Counted from the stretch's first letter, positions 41,559 to 50,703 are shown. The stretch is DNA of 51,573 nucleotides from Fimenecus sp045613585 (GCA_045613585.1 JAZLBG010000016.1:1-51573), one strand, 5' to 3'. Numbers and translations are program-made. The notes: generated by a model not told the origin, from the letters alone.

Positions 41559-42159
41559 TTAAAAGAATCTCCTTGCCTTCGTCACCTAAAATTCCCCAAA
41601 GACCGCTAAGATTAAGTGTAAGTGCTTTTTCAGCAATTTCTCTTGAAGAAAGGTGAGGGTATTTCATTGCCCAACAGTGAATAATTCCAACAAACCCAAA
41701 TCTTCCGTAATTGTATGCGAAATCATATTTCTCTGTTGACATATTAGGGAATATATCTTTAAATAATTTAGTAATTTTAACGCTAGCCATTTCACTAAAA
41801 CGGTAAACAAATTTAGCGTCGCCATTTTCTCCTGTGAGAACGGAAAAAATCTCTTTATGTCTTCTGAAATATTCAAAGAATGTTTCAAGAACATCAACTG
41901 GGCGATGTAATATATCGTTTGAAGTTACTGCAAGCACTTCTTGAGTGAATTCTTCGCAAAGTTCATTTTCAATAGAGTCAATAAGGTCATAAACATCTTT
42001 GTAATGCAAATAAAAAGTACCTCTATTGATTTCTATAAGGTCAGTCAGTTCTTTCACTGAAATTTTGTTTATGCTTTTTGTTTTTCCAAGTTCTGCAACG
42101 CCTTTTCGCAAAAGTTTTTTAGTGCGTTTCACGCGAATGTCATTATCATTAATAGCCAT
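41539..42159 (-). CDS. TetR/AcrR family transcriptional regulator
   Basis: A 206-aa regulator. The N-terminal helix-turn-helix is in KISVKELTDLIEINRGTFYLHYKDVYDL, the TetR signature. The C-terminal ligand domain is helical (DVLETFFEYFRRHKEIF onward) and ends LWGILGDEGKEILL. The ATG at 42159 has GGAGATGA upstream; the frame extends to 42186 without a site. It overlaps the CDF gene and is divergent from the ABC exporter operon, with about 180 bp between, so either may be its target. The effector is unknown. Confidence 0.88.
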   Translation of the reverse strand: MAINDNDIRVKRTKKLLRKGVAELGKTKSINKISVKELTDLIEINRGTFYLHYKDVYDLIDSIENELCEEFTQEVLAVTSNDILHRPVDVLETFFEYFRRHKEIFSVLTGENGDAKFVYRFSEMASVKITKLFKDIFPNMSTEKYDFAYNYGRFGFVGIIHCWAMKYPHLSSREIAEKALTLNLSGLWGILGDEGKEILLNAHNSD

Positions 42160-42188
42160 AAAATCATCTCCGTGTATTTTATGCAATT

Positions 42189-42217
42189 ATTATACTACTA
42201 AAATGTTCAATAATCAA
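42189..42217 (-). promoter_or_regulatory. Promoter of the tetR-CDF unit
   Basis: TTGATT (42217-42212), 17-bp spacer, TATAAT (42194-42189). The surrounding AT-rich region has loose CAATTG/CAATAA symmetry that could be a TetR site, but no clean palindrome. Confidence 0.68.
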
Positions 42218-42340
42218 CAATTGTCTATTAAATTGTAAAAATTAATTTTAAATATACAAATAATATGTAAAAATATATGTAGCAATATTTCTTAATCTGT
42301 GATACAATAACTGTGTATATGATTTTAAGGAGCGAAAACA

Positions 42341-43042
42341 ATGTCATTTATTGAGTTAAAAGACGTAGTAAAAACCTATAAAATGGGTGAAATTGAAATT
42401 AAAGCACTTGACAATGTCAGTTTCCCAATTGAAAAAGGTGAATTTGTAATTGTTGTTGGACCATCTGGTGCAGGTAAAACAACAGTACTTAATATTTTAG
42501 GTGGAATGGACAAAGCAACATCTGGTGAAATTATTATTGACGGTACTGATATTGGTAAGTTTAATGAAAAAGCGCTTACAAAATTCCGTCGTGATGATGT
42601 TGGTTTTGTTTTTCAGTTTTATAACCTTGTGCAGAACCTTACAGCACTTGAAAATGTAGAACTTTCATCACAAATGAAAGCAGATGCTTTGGATGCTGCA
42701 GATATTCTTGCAGAAGTTGGGCTTGGCTCTCGTCTTGATAATTTCCCATCACAACTTTCTGGTGGTGAGCAACAACGCGTTTCAATTGCCCGTGCAATTG
42801 CAAAAAATCCTAAACTTTTGCTTTGCGACGAGCCAACTGGTGCGCTTGATTATATTACTGGTAAATCTATTCTTAAACTTTTACAAGATATGTGTCGCGA
42901 AAAAAATATGACAGTTGTAGTTATTACTCATAACTCTGCACTTACACCAATGGCAGATAAAATTATAAAAATCAAAAATGGACAGGTTGATAGAATTCTT
43001 ATAAATGAAAATCCTACACCTGTTGAGCAGATTGAATGGTAA
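42341..43042 (+). CDS. ABC transporter ATP-binding protein (MacB/LolD type)
   Basis: A 233-aa ATPase. Walker A GPSGAGKTT, Q-loop FVFQFYNLVQNLTALENVE, signature LSGGEQQRVSIARAIA, Walker B LLLCDEPTGALD and the switch His in VVITHN are all intact. The spacing and the NLTALENVE segment are typical of the MacB/LolD/FtsE group that works with FtsX-like permeases. AAGGAG precedes the ATG. The partner permease starts 15 bp after its stop. Divergent from tetR, so it may respond to an exported toxic compound or peptide. Confidence 0.95.
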   Translation: MSFIELKDVVKTYKMGEIEIKALDNVSFPIEKGEFVIVVGPSGAGKTTVLNILGGMDKATSGEIIIDGTDIGKFNEKALTKFRRDDVGFVFQFYNLVQNLTALENVELSSQMKADALDAADILAEVGLGSRLDNFPSQLSGGEQQRVSIARAIAKNPKLLLCDEPTGALDYITGKSILKLLQDMCREKNMTVVVITHNSALTPMADKIIKIKNGQVDRILINENPTPVEQIEW

Positions 43043-43057
43043 AGGAATTAAGCCGAT

Positions 43058-46000
43058 ATGACTAAATCAATAAAAAAGGATTTTCGCAGAGAAATAAAGA
43101 AGGGCATAAGTCGCTTTATCTCAATCTTGCTTATAGTAGTTCTTGGCGTGGCATTTTATTCCGGTATTCGTTCGTCAATGCCTGCCATGCAAATGACTGC
43201 TGATGCGGTTTATGATAAAGAGAATTTTATGGATATTCGTGTTGTTGGCACGTTAGGACTTACTCAGAATGACCTTAATGCAATTAAAGAGATTGAAGGA
43301 GTAAAAGAAGTTGAAGGAGCTTTTACAACCGATTTTCTCTGTTTAGCAAATTCAAGTGAAATTGTAACTAAAGTTTTTGCAATGCCTGAGAGTATTAATA
43401 CTGTTCAGGTAATTCAGGGCGATTTGCCTGAAGCATATAATGAATGTGTAGTGAGTAGCGAATTCTTGACAATGTCAGGTTATAAGGTTGGCGACAGCAT
43501 TACTCTTGTTACAGGCACTGATGACAATGTTTTTGATACTCTTGCGGCTGAAACTTTTAAAATTGTAGGTGTTTGCTCATCATCATATTTCCTTAATGGT
43601 GATATGGGCACAAGCACTATTGGTGATGGCGTGGTTGACGGTTATGTTGTAGTGCCACGAGATGCATTTGTAACAGATATTTACTCATCTGTTTATATTA
43701 CTGTTGCAGGAGCTAGTGAAATTGATAGTTACAGCAAAGACTATACTGCAATAGTTAACAGAGTAATTCAAAAAATTAAACTTATTGCTGATAAGTGTTG
43801 CGATATCAGATATAGTGAAGTGCGCTCACAAAGCAATGAAATGCTTGAAGATGCAAAGAACGATTATCTTGATGCAGAAATTACTGTGCAAAACGAACTT
43901 GCAGAAGCATATCAAGAACTTCTTGATAATGAAAAATTATATGAAGAAGAGCGTGCAAATTGGGAAGAAAATCTTACAAATATTAATAATGCAGAAGCTA
44001 ATCTTCCCGCATATCGTAAGCAAATTGAAGAGGCTGAAAAGAAAGTTGCTGATGCTGAAAAAGAAGTTGAAAAGGCAAAGTCAGATTTAGAAAAGACAGA
44101 GGCTGACCTTAAAACGGCTGAAGAACAATACGAAGTGTATGCAAATGACCCAAATGTAAGTGCAAGTGAAATTAAAAACGCAAAAGATACATTGACACTT
44201 ATTCAAGGGTTGTATAGTATTACAAAAAACTCTTTTGATACAAAAGCAGCAGAGTTAGAAACAGCAAAAAAAGAACTTGAAAGTAATAAGAAAACTCTTG
44301 CAGAATTAGAAGCAGCGGTTGCAAATAAGGGCACTTTGCTCAATGGCGGCGAAGAGCTTGATAAAGCAAAAGAAGAACTTGAGCGCGGTCGTGAAAAATA
44401 TGAAATAGCAAAGCAAGATGCAGAACAGGAATTAGCAGATGCTCAAAAGAAATTAACAGAAGCAGAAAATGAAATTAATTCACTTGAAATTCCTGTATGG
44501 CATGTGTTGAGCCGTGATTCAGTTGAATCATACTTAAGCTTTAAAAATGATACACAAAGTATTGGTGCAATCGGAACAGTTTTCCCTGTAATATTCTTCC
44601 TTGTTGCAGCACTTGTTGCGCTTACAACAATGACTCGAATGGTTGAAGAACAAAGAACACAAATTGGTGTTCTTAAAGCGTTGGGTTACGGTAAGTTTAC
44701 GATTATAGGCAAGTATATTAGTTATGCATTACTTGCAAGCGTAATAGGTAGTGTTTTAGGTGTATTATTAGGTGAGTTTACAATTCCATATTTAATTGTA
44801 AGTGCATATAAAACAACTTATTATAATCTTGGTGACGCTGTTGTAACTCTTAATATTGTTCACGCGCTTGTAGCATCTTTTGCAGCAATCATATGCACAA
44901 TAGGTGCAACATTCTTTGCTTGTTACAAAGAACTTCGTGCAGTGCCTGCAGAACTTATGCGACCTGAAGCACCAAAAGCAGGTAAACGTACATTACTTGA
45001 AAAAATTAATTTTATATGGGAACGTCTTAACTTTGGTCAAAAGGCTGCAATGCGTAACCTTTTCCGTTATAAAAAGCGTTTCTTTATGACTATATTCGGC
45101 GTTGGCGGTTGTATGGCGTTGCTTCTTGTGGGTCTTGGCGTTCGTGATTCAGTTGCAGCTATGGCAAACAATCAATATGGCAAGGTTTTGAAGTACGATG
45201 CTCTTGTTACTGTTGATTCAACTCTTACAAGGTCACAACGTCGCACAATGCTTTCAGATATTTCAGATATTTCTGATATTACAGATTATATTCAAGTAAA
45301 TAGAACAATGGTATATGCAACTGGCAAAAGAGCAGATAATTTTGCGGATGAGAAAAATGCATATATGATAGTTCCTCGTGATATTGATAAATTTGAAGAA
45401 TACATTTCACTTTCTGAACGCGGAGTAGAAGTTGATGAACTTAAACTTTCTGACGAAGGTGTAATCATAACTGAAAAATATGCAAAAATGTTGGGCATTT
45501 CAGTAGGTGATGGTATTTTCATTCGTTTAAGTGAATCAGATGCATACCCTAAAGAAGTGAAAGTTGTAGGTATAACAGAAAACTATATTTTCAACTATAT
45601 CTATATGACTCCAACTCTTTATCATACTCTTTATTCTGTTTCGGGCGATTTGAATGTTATAATGCTTAAAATGGAAGATGCAGCAAATGTTGAAGATGTA
45701 AGCTCACGCCTTTTGAAAATTACGGGTATAAATTCAGTAACTATGAACGAAGATGAATTTAACGAACTTAATACAGTTATCAATAGTCTTTATTTCATTG
45801 TTGTTATTATGATTATTGCTGCTGCAGTTCTCGCTTTTGTTGTACTTTATAATTTGAATAATATCAACATCAGTGAAAGAAAACGAGAATTAGCAACGCT
45901 TAAACTTTTAGGATTCTATGATGGTGAACTTAATGCTTATATTTCTCGTGAGAATGTAGTGCTTACAATACTGGGTACAATACTCGGTGTGTTTATGGGC

Positions 46001-46189
46001 ATTTTGCTTCATCAGTTTGTTATGATTACTGTTGAAACTGATGTTTATATGTTCGGACGAGAATTACAACCAACAAGTATTGTAGTCAGTGCAGCACTTA
46101 CAATACTGTTCTCATTAACAACCAATCTTATTATGTATTTTAAAATGCAGAAGATTGATATGATAGAATCATTGAAGAGCGTAGAATAA
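43058..46189 (+). CDS. FtsX-like ABC permease with long extracellular coiled coil
   Basis: A 1043-aa permease, presumably working with the ATPase just upstream. An N-terminal membrane segment (about 20-38) is followed by a MacB-type periplasmic-core-like domain (about 50-260). A long Glu/Lys/Ala-rich coiled coil follows (about 265-485). The first FtsX domain has three helices (about 510-645). A fourth membrane segment lies near 675-695, a second extracellular domain at about 700-890, and the last FtsX helices at about 900-1030. The coiled coil would form a hairpin outside the membrane, reminiscent of adaptor stalks. Substrates of this clostridial type are unknown; lipid or peptide export is likely. 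Confidence 0.9.
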   Translation: MTKSIKKDFRREIKKGISRFISILLIVVLGVAFYSGIRSSMPAMQMTADAVYDKENFMDIRVVGTLGLTQNDLNAIKEIEGVKEVEGAFTTDFLCLANSSEIVTKVFAMPESINTVQVIQGDLPEAYNECVVSSEFLTMSGYKVGDSITLVTGTDDNVFDTLAAETFKIVGVCSSSYFLNGDMGTSTIGDGVVDGYVVVPRDAFVTDIYSSVYITVAGASEIDSYSKDYTAIVNRVIQKIKLIADKCCDIRYSEVRSQSNEMLEDAKNDYLDAEITVQNELAEAYQELLDNEKLYEEERANWEENLTNINNAEANLPAYRKQIEEAEKKVADAEKEVEKAKSDLEKTEADLKTAEEQYEVYANDPNVSASEIKNAKDTLTLIQGLYSITKNSFDTKAAELETAKKELESNKKTLAELEAAVANKGTLLNGGEELDKAKEELERGREKYEIAKQDAEQELADAQKKLTEAENEINSLEIPVWHVLSRDSVESYLSFKNDTQSIGAIGTVFPVIFFLVAALVALTTMTRMVEEQRTQIGVLKALGYGKFTIIGKYISYALLASVIGSVLGVLLGEFTIPYLIVSAYKTTYYNLGDAVVTLNIVHALVASFAAIICTIGATFFACYKELRAVPAELMRPEAPKAGKRTLLEKINFIWERLNFGQKAAMRNLFRYKKRFFMTIFGVGGCMALLLVGLGVRDSVAAMANNQYGKVLKYDALVTVDSTLTRSQRRTMLSDISDISDITDYIQVNRTMVYATGKRADNFADEKNAYMIVPRDIDKFEEYISLSERGVEVDELKLSDEGVIITEKYAKMLGISVGDGIFIRLSESDAYPKEVKVVGITENYIFNYIYMTPTLYHTLYSVSGDLNVIMLKMEDAANVEDVSSRLLKITGINSVTMNEDEFNELNTVINSLYFIVVIMIIAAAVLAFVVLYNLNNINISERKRELATLKLLGFYDGELNAYISRENVVLTILGTILGVFMGILLHQFVMITVETDVYMFGRELQPTSIVVSAALTILFSLTTNLIMYFKMQKIDMIESLKSVE

Positions 46190-46204
46190 AAAGGAGAAAA
46201 AATT

Positions 46205-46798
46205 ATGTTCCATCAATTAAACAAACCAACTGAAAAAGATACAATCGCAATTATCAAAACAAATATGGGAGATATTAAAATCAAGCTTTTCCCTGAATTT
46301 GCACCAAAGGCAGTTGAGAATTTCACAACTCATGCAAAGAATGGCTATTATGACGGACTTATCTTCCACCGTGTAATCAATGACTTTATGATTCAGGGTG
46401 GTGACCCTAACGGTACAGGCACAGGTGGACAGAGCATCTGGGGCAAATCATTTGAAGACGAGTTCACAGGTGAGCTTCATAACCTTCGTGGTGCACTCTG
46501 TATGGCTAATGCAGGTCCTAACACAAATGGTAGTCAGTTCTTCATTGTTCAGGCTAAGGAATGTCCTGAAAATTTACTTGAGCAGATGAGAATGGCTGAC
46601 GAAAGAGTTTTCCCAACAGAATGTATCGAAGCATATGAAGAAATCGGCGGCACACCATGGCTCGATTTCCGTCACACAGTTTTTGGCCAGACTTTTGAAG
46701 GAATGGATGTTGTTGACGCTATTGCAAAGGTTCCTGCTGACTATTTCTCAAACAAACCAAAAGAAGACGTAGTAATCGAAACAATTATCATTGAATAA
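46205..46798 (+). CDS. Cyclophilin-type peptidyl-prolyl cis-trans isomerase
   Basis: A 197-aa cyclophilin that catalyses prolyl isomerisation. Core motifs are YYDGLIFHRVINDFMIQGGD, with the catalytic Arg in FHRV, GTGTGGQSIWG, GALCMANAGPNTNGSQFFI and FGQTFEGMDVVDAI. An insert of about 25 residues (CPENLLEQMRMADERVFPTE) before the last strands is found in clostridial versions. No signal peptide: cytosolic. GGAG lies 8 bases before the ATG. A palindromic repeat element separates it from the next gene. Confidence 0.94.
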   Translation: MFHQLNKPTEKDTIAIIKTNMGDIKIKLFPEFAPKAVENFTTHAKNGYYDGLIFHRVINDFMIQGGDPNGTGTGGQSIWGKSFEDEFTGELHNLRGALCMANAGPNTNGSQFFIVQAKECPENLLEQMRMADERVFPTECIEAYEEIGGTPWLDFRHTVFGQTFEGMDVVDAIAKVPADYFSNKPKEDVVIETIIIE

Positions 46799-46806
46799 AC
46801 CGAAAG

Positions 46807-46861
46807 CACCTCCCTCTGACGAGGGAGGTGGCATTTTCGCAAGAAAATGACGGAGGGAGAG
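46807..46861 (+). repeat. REP/MITE-like palindromic element
   Basis: CACCTCCCTC-TGAC-GAGGGAGGTG (46807-46830), then CATTTTC-GCAA-GAAAATG (46832-46849), then ACGGAGGGAGAG. The two-hairpin order resembles elements I recall as frequent in Ruminococcaceae-type genomes. Its terminal GGAGGGAGAG supplies the ribosome site of the deaminase gene. Confidence 0.72.
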
Positions 46862-46869
46862 ATAGATAA

Positions 46870-48168
46870 ATGCTTTTCAAAAACATCTCAATAATCACCC
46901 CAAGCCTTGAAATACAGAGCAATATGTTTGTTGGTGTTAAGGGTGACAAAATCGACTATATCGGAGCAGAAAAACCACAGGAAAATTATGGAGAAGAATA
47001 TGACGGCACAGGTAAGGTGTTGTCATCGGGCTTTGTAAACCTTCATACCCATTCACCAATGACACTTCTTCGTGGTTATGCTGAAAATTTGCCACTTGAC
47101 AGATGGCTTAATGAAAAGGTTTTCCCATTTGAAGACAGACTAAATTGTGACAGAGCATATTTCGGCACAATGCTCTCAATTGCAGAAATGCTCAGTAGCG
47201 GTACAACATCCTTTACTGATATGTATTTCTTCGGTGACGGTGTAATGAAGGCTGTTATCGACAGTAAGGCAAAAACTAACTTCGGACGCTCAATAGTATC
47301 CTTCGTTGACGAAGATATTACTGCAAATGAGAGATTTCAAGAGGGTATTTACCTTGCAGAAAAATACCATAACACTCAGAATGGCAAAATCAAAATTGAT
47401 ATGAGCCTTCATGCGGAATACACAAACAGATTATCAATTATTCAGCAGTTTGGTGAATTTACAAACGGTAAGGATTATATTAATCATATTCATTTGTCAG
47501 AAACAAAGGCAGAGCACGAAAATTGTAAGGCAAAATATGGCAAAACTCCTGCTCGACTTTTCTATGACGCAAAAGTCTTTAACAGTCCAACAATCCTTGC
47601 TCATTGTGTGTGGGTTGAGGATGAAGATATGGATATCTTTAAGGAAATGGGTGTAACTGTTGCCCATTGTCCTGCAAGTAATATGAAACTTGGTAGTGGC
47701 TTCTGCAATACTTACAAAATGCTTCAAAAGGGTGTTAATATCGGTATCGGTACAGACTCCGCTGCAAGTAATAACGGACTTGATATTATGCGTGAAATGT
47801 ATTTGGCAGCCCTTTTGCCAAAGGGTGTTAATAATCAGGCAGATATTGTGACTCCTCAGGATATTTATAGAATGGCAACTGTCAATGGTTATAAGGCTCA
47901 GGGCAGAATGGATTGCGGTGAAATCAAGGTTGGAAATCGTGCCGACCTAATTGTAATTGATATGTCAACACCTAATATGTACCCTGATTTTGATATACTT
48001 AATAATATAGTATATTCTGCAAACAAGAGTAATGTAGTGCTTACAATGGTTGACGGTGAAGTCCTTTACAAAAATGGTGAATTCACAACTATTGATGTTG
48101 AAAGAATGGGCTATGAGGTAAGCAGATTAGTCAGAGAAGTTGTTAATGAGGTTAAATCAAATGGTTAA
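46870..48168 (+). CDS. mtaD: Methylthioadenosine/S-adenosylhomocysteine/5'-deoxyadenosine deaminase
   Basis: A 432-aa amidohydrolase of the MtaD/DadD group, which deaminates adenosine nucleosides modified at the 5' carbon (MTA, SAH, 5'-deoxyadenosine) to the inosine forms. Metal ligands: the HxH pair in GFVNLHTHSPM (H59, H61), HIHLSET, the later His in LAHCVWV, and the Asp in IGIGTDSAASNN. The region after HTHSPM (TLLRGYAENLPLDRWLNEKV) is the MtaD-type lid. The start's ribosome site (GGAGGG) is supplied by the repeat element. Its end overlaps the phosphorylase gene by 8 bp. Operon context with PNP and MtnA supports nucleoside salvage over the alternative chlorohydrolase annotations. Confidence 0.87.
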   Translation: MLFKNISIITPSLEIQSNMFVGVKGDKIDYIGAEKPQENYGEEYDGTGKVLSSGFVNLHTHSPMTLLRGYAENLPLDRWLNEKVFPFEDRLNCDRAYFGTMLSIAEMLSSGTTSFTDMYFFGDGVMKAVIDSKAKTNFGRSIVSFVDEDITANERFQEGIYLAEKYHNTQNGKIKIDMSLHAEYTNRLSIIQQFGEFTNGKDYINHIHLSETKAEHENCKAKYGKTPARLFYDAKVFNSPTILAHCVWVEDEDMDIFKEMGVTVAHCPASNMKLGSGFCNTYKMLQKGVNIGIGTDSAASNNGLDIMREMYLAALLPKGVNNQADIVTPQDIYRMATVNGYKAQGRMDCGEIKVGNRADLIVIDMSTPNMYPDFDILNNIVYSANKSNVVLTMVDGEVLYKNGEFTTIDVERMGYEVSRLVREVVNEVKSNG

Positions 48169-48964
48169 TAAGGCAGTTGAATTTATCAAATCAAAAATTA
48201 CAGACACTTGCGAAATTGGTATTATTTTAGGTAGTGGTCTTGGCACTCTTGGTGAAAAAATTGAAAACCCACAGTATGTTGACTACGCTGATATCCCTAA
48301 TTTTCCGGTTTCTACTGCACCCGGTCATGTGGGCAGATTTGTTTTCGGCACACTTAATGGAAAGAATGTTATGTGTATGCAGGGCAGAATTCACCTTTAT
48401 GAGGGATATGCAGTGGAAAATGTTGTAATGCCAATCCGTGTTATGAAAATGATGGGTGTTAAAAAACTCATCGTTACAAATGCAGCAGGTGGCATCAACG
48501 AAAGCTTCAATGTTGGTGACATTATGGTTATTACTGACCACATCAATTTTACAGGCAGAAATTGTCTTATAGGCAAAAATGACGACTCTTTCGGATGTCG
48601 TTTCCCTGATATGAGCTTTGCTTATGCACCAAATCTTCGAAAAGTGGCTTTTGATTGTGCAGAAAAACTCGGTATGAAACTTCAACAAGGTGTTTATATC
48701 GGTTGTACAGGCCCATCTTACGAAACACCTGCAGAAATCCGTGCATTCAGAGTGCTTGGTGCTGATACTGTTGGTATGTCAACTGTGCAAGAGGTAATTG
48801 CAGCAAATCATTGTGGAATAGATGTGCTTGGTTTCTCACTTGTTTCTAATAAGGCTGCAGGACTTTCAGGGGAAAGACTTACTGAGGAAGAAGTTCTTAC
48901 AATCGGCAGACAAAAGAGTGAAGAAATGCAAAAACTCATTACTGAAATCGTAGGTGAATTCTGA
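48161..48964 (+). CDS. punA: Purine nucleoside phosphorylase (6-oxopurine type)
   Basis: A 267-aa trimeric-type phosphorylase that splits (deoxy)nucleosides with phosphate to base and pentose 1-phosphate. Key segments are IILGSGLGTL (phosphate loop), APGHVGRFVFG, MQGRIHLYEGY, VTNAAGGIN, GPSYETPAEIRAFR and LVSNKAAG. The Glu in YETPAE and the Asn in SNKAAG are the 6-oxopurine pattern of PNP; MTA phosphorylases have different residues there. It should thus act on inosine-type nucleosides, matching the deaminase upstream. The ATG at 48161 has GAGG upstream; a longer frame to 48140 lies inside mtaD. Its stop shares a base with the mtnA start. Confidence 0.92.
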   Translation: MVNKAVEFIKSKITDTCEIGIILGSGLGTLGEKIENPQYVDYADIPNFPVSTAPGHVGRFVFGTLNGKNVMCMQGRIHLYEGYAVENVVMPIRVMKMMGVKKLIVTNAAGGINESFNVGDIMVITDHINFTGRNCLIGKNDDSFGCRFPDMSFAYAPNLRKVAFDCAEKLGMKLQQGVYIGCTGPSYETPAEIRAFRVLGADTVGMSTVQEVIAANHCGIDVLGFSLVSNKAAGLSGERLTEEEVLTIGRQKSEEMQKLITEIVGEF

Positions 48965-49995
48965 TGTTTTTAAAAGGTGCAACGGTTGGCTTTGATACTG
49001 TCAATAATAAGGCAGTTTTCATTGACCAGACACTTTTGCCAACTGAATATAAAGAGATTTCCACTGATGACTACAATGAGATTTTTGATGCAATAAAGTT
49101 TCTTAAAGTCCGTGGTGCTCCACAGATAGGTGTTTTTACTGCAATAGGACTTGCTGTGCTTATGAATAAAAGTACAGCCAATATATATGAAAATCTTTTT
49201 GCAGAGTTAAAGACTTATTGTGAAAAACTTGTTTTGTGCCGTCCAACTGCAGTCAACCTTAAATGGGCAACAGAAAAAATGCTCAATGTTGCCGAAAAAT
49301 CAAATGCAGAGAATTTCAAAGCAAATCTTACAAATCAAGCATTTAAAATGATTGAAGATGATATTGCAATTTGTCGTAAAATCGGTGAGTATGGTGCAGA
49401 ATTGCTTGAAAACTGCAACTCTGTTTTAACCCACTGTAATGCGGGACGACTTGCAACTGTAAAATACGGCACTGCATTAGCGCCAATTTATGTTGCAAAG
49501 GAAAACGGACATAATATCAAGGTGTTTGCTGACGAAACACGACCACTTTTGCAAGGTGCAAGACTTACTGCCTTTGAACTTTCAGAAGCAGATATAGATA
49601 CAACTGTAATTTGCGACAATATGGCATCATTTGTTATGAAAAACGGACTCGTCCAGGCAGTTTTAGTTGGTTGTGACCGAGTAGCTCTTAATGGTGATGC
49701 TGCAAACAAAATCGGTACAAGTGGTGTGGCAATTCTTGCCAAGCATTATAATATTCCATTTTATGTTTGTATGCCTTTTTCAACCTTTGATAAAAACATC
49801 AAAACGGGCGACGATATTGTAATTGAAATGCGAGATGGTGACGAAATAGGGGAGATGTGGTATGAAAAAACCATGATTCCACAGAATGCGAAGACACTGA
49901 ATCCCGCATTTGATGTGACCGACCATTCACTCATAACTGCATTCATCACCGAAAAGGGTGTATTTTCACCTGATGAAATAAAAAATCTTATATAA
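48964..49995 (+). CDS. mtnA: S-methyl-5-thioribose-1-phosphate isomerase
   Basis: A 343-aa isomerase of the eIF2B-related MtnA family. It converts 5-methylthioribose 1-phosphate, and also 5-deoxyribose 1-phosphate, to the ribulose form. Signatures are KVRGAPQIGVFTAIG, LTHCNAGRLATVKYGTALAP (catalytic Cys), FADETRPLLQGARLTAFEL and GCDRVALNGDAANKIGT (catalytic Asp). The start overlaps the PNP stop (TGATG), so the three enzymes are co-translated. No mtnK, mtnB or other methionine-salvage genes follow, which favours the DHAP-shunt type of route over full methionine salvage. This is inference. Confidence 0.93.
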   Translation: MFLKGATVGFDTVNNKAVFIDQTLLPTEYKEISTDDYNEIFDAIKFLKVRGAPQIGVFTAIGLAVLMNKSTANIYENLFAELKTYCEKLVLCRPTAVNLKWATEKMLNVAEKSNAENFKANLTNQAFKMIEDDIAICRKIGEYGAELLENCNSVLTHCNAGRLATVKYGTALAPIYVAKENGHNIKVFADETRPLLQGARLTAFELSEADIDTTVICDNMASFVMKNGLVQAVLVGCDRVALNGDAANKIGTSGVAILAKHYNIPFYVCMPFSTFDKNIKTGDDIVIEMRDGDEIGEMWYEKTMIPQNAKTLNPAFDVTDHSLITAFITEKGVFSPDEIKNLI

Positions 49996-50095
49996 ATCTA
50001 GTACTAAAATGGTGTTATTTGATAATGAACATTGCTGTATCAAGGATGTTTTAACTTTATAAAGATAATATAGGTAAGTTGAAAGGGTGAGAAAA

Positions 50096-50563
50096 GTGTT
50101 AGATACCATAAAACTTAACGGAACAGAAATTATTTATGATAAAGAAAAAACAGAAATGCACCTGACCGAATATAATCAGCCTTGTGACTGTCAGGATTGT
50201 CGTAATTTTTATGAAAATGTAGAACGTAACACAGAACTTACAAAATTTCTTGAACAATTTGGTGTATATCATAAATATAGTGAGGAAATATTTTCTTGGA
50301 CAATGGAAACACCTATTCATTCAGAAGCATATTATGGTGTCTATGGCGTAATTGATGGTAAAGATGTTTCTTTTGAAAAATTTGGAGTAAAAATTTCATT
50401 TACAAGTCAACCAGTATTATTCAATCATGACAGATGTGGGGATTATTTTTGGATTGTAATTGAAGCAGATTTTCCATATATTTTAGATGAGTCGCGAGAA
50501 ATTGAAGAGCTTTTACGAAAAGAAAGCTTAATTGATAAAATCAAAGCAATGTTTAAGCGGTAA
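50096..50563 (+). CDS. Protein of unknown function with a CxCxxC motif
   Basis: A 155-aa protein, if started at the GTG at 50096 with AAGGGTGA five bases upstream; a GTG at 50087 is the alternative. I do not recognise a named family, although similar clostridial hypotheticals come to mind. It contains QPCDCQDCRNFY near residues 30-40 (CxCxxC), then a helix with FLEQFGVYHKYSEEIFSW. A beta-rich middle (YYGVYGVIDGKDVSFEKFGV) follows, and a basic C-terminal helix (LIDKIKAMFKR) ends it. The cysteines could bind a metal. No signal or membrane segment. It lies between mtnA and fucO on the same strand, with its own terminator behind it. Confidence 0.75.
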   Translation: MLDTIKLNGTEIIYDKEKTEMHLTEYNQPCDCQDCRNFYENVERNTELTKFLEQFGVYHKYSEEIFSWTMETPIHSEAYYGVYGVIDGKDVSFEKFGVKISFTSQPVLFNHDRCGDYFWIVIEADFPYILDESREIEELLRKESLIDKIKAMFKR

Positions 50564-50605
50564 TGTTGTGTATTTTAAAACATTAAAATAGTCATAAAAA
50601 TAAAA

Positions 50606-50642
50606 AAATCCCCCATAATTCTCTTGAATTTTCGGGGGATTT
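50606..50642 (+). terminator. Terminator before fucO
   Basis: AAATCCCCC / GGGGGATTT with an inner AATTC-TCTT-GAATT hairpin, then TTTATT. It contains the -35 of the fucO promoter in its loop region. Confidence 0.85.
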
Positions 50643-50652
50643 ATTGTATAAT
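50624..50652 (+). promoter_or_regulatory. Promoter of fucO
   Basis: TTGAAT (50624-50629), 17-bp spacer, TATAAT (50647-50652). The leader has a small GTCAG-ACTTTT-CTGAC hairpin before GGAGG. Confidence 0.75.
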
Positions 50653-50703
50653 ATCCTTGTTAAAATTTTGTCAGACTTTTCTGACTATGGAGGTAAAATT
50701 ATT

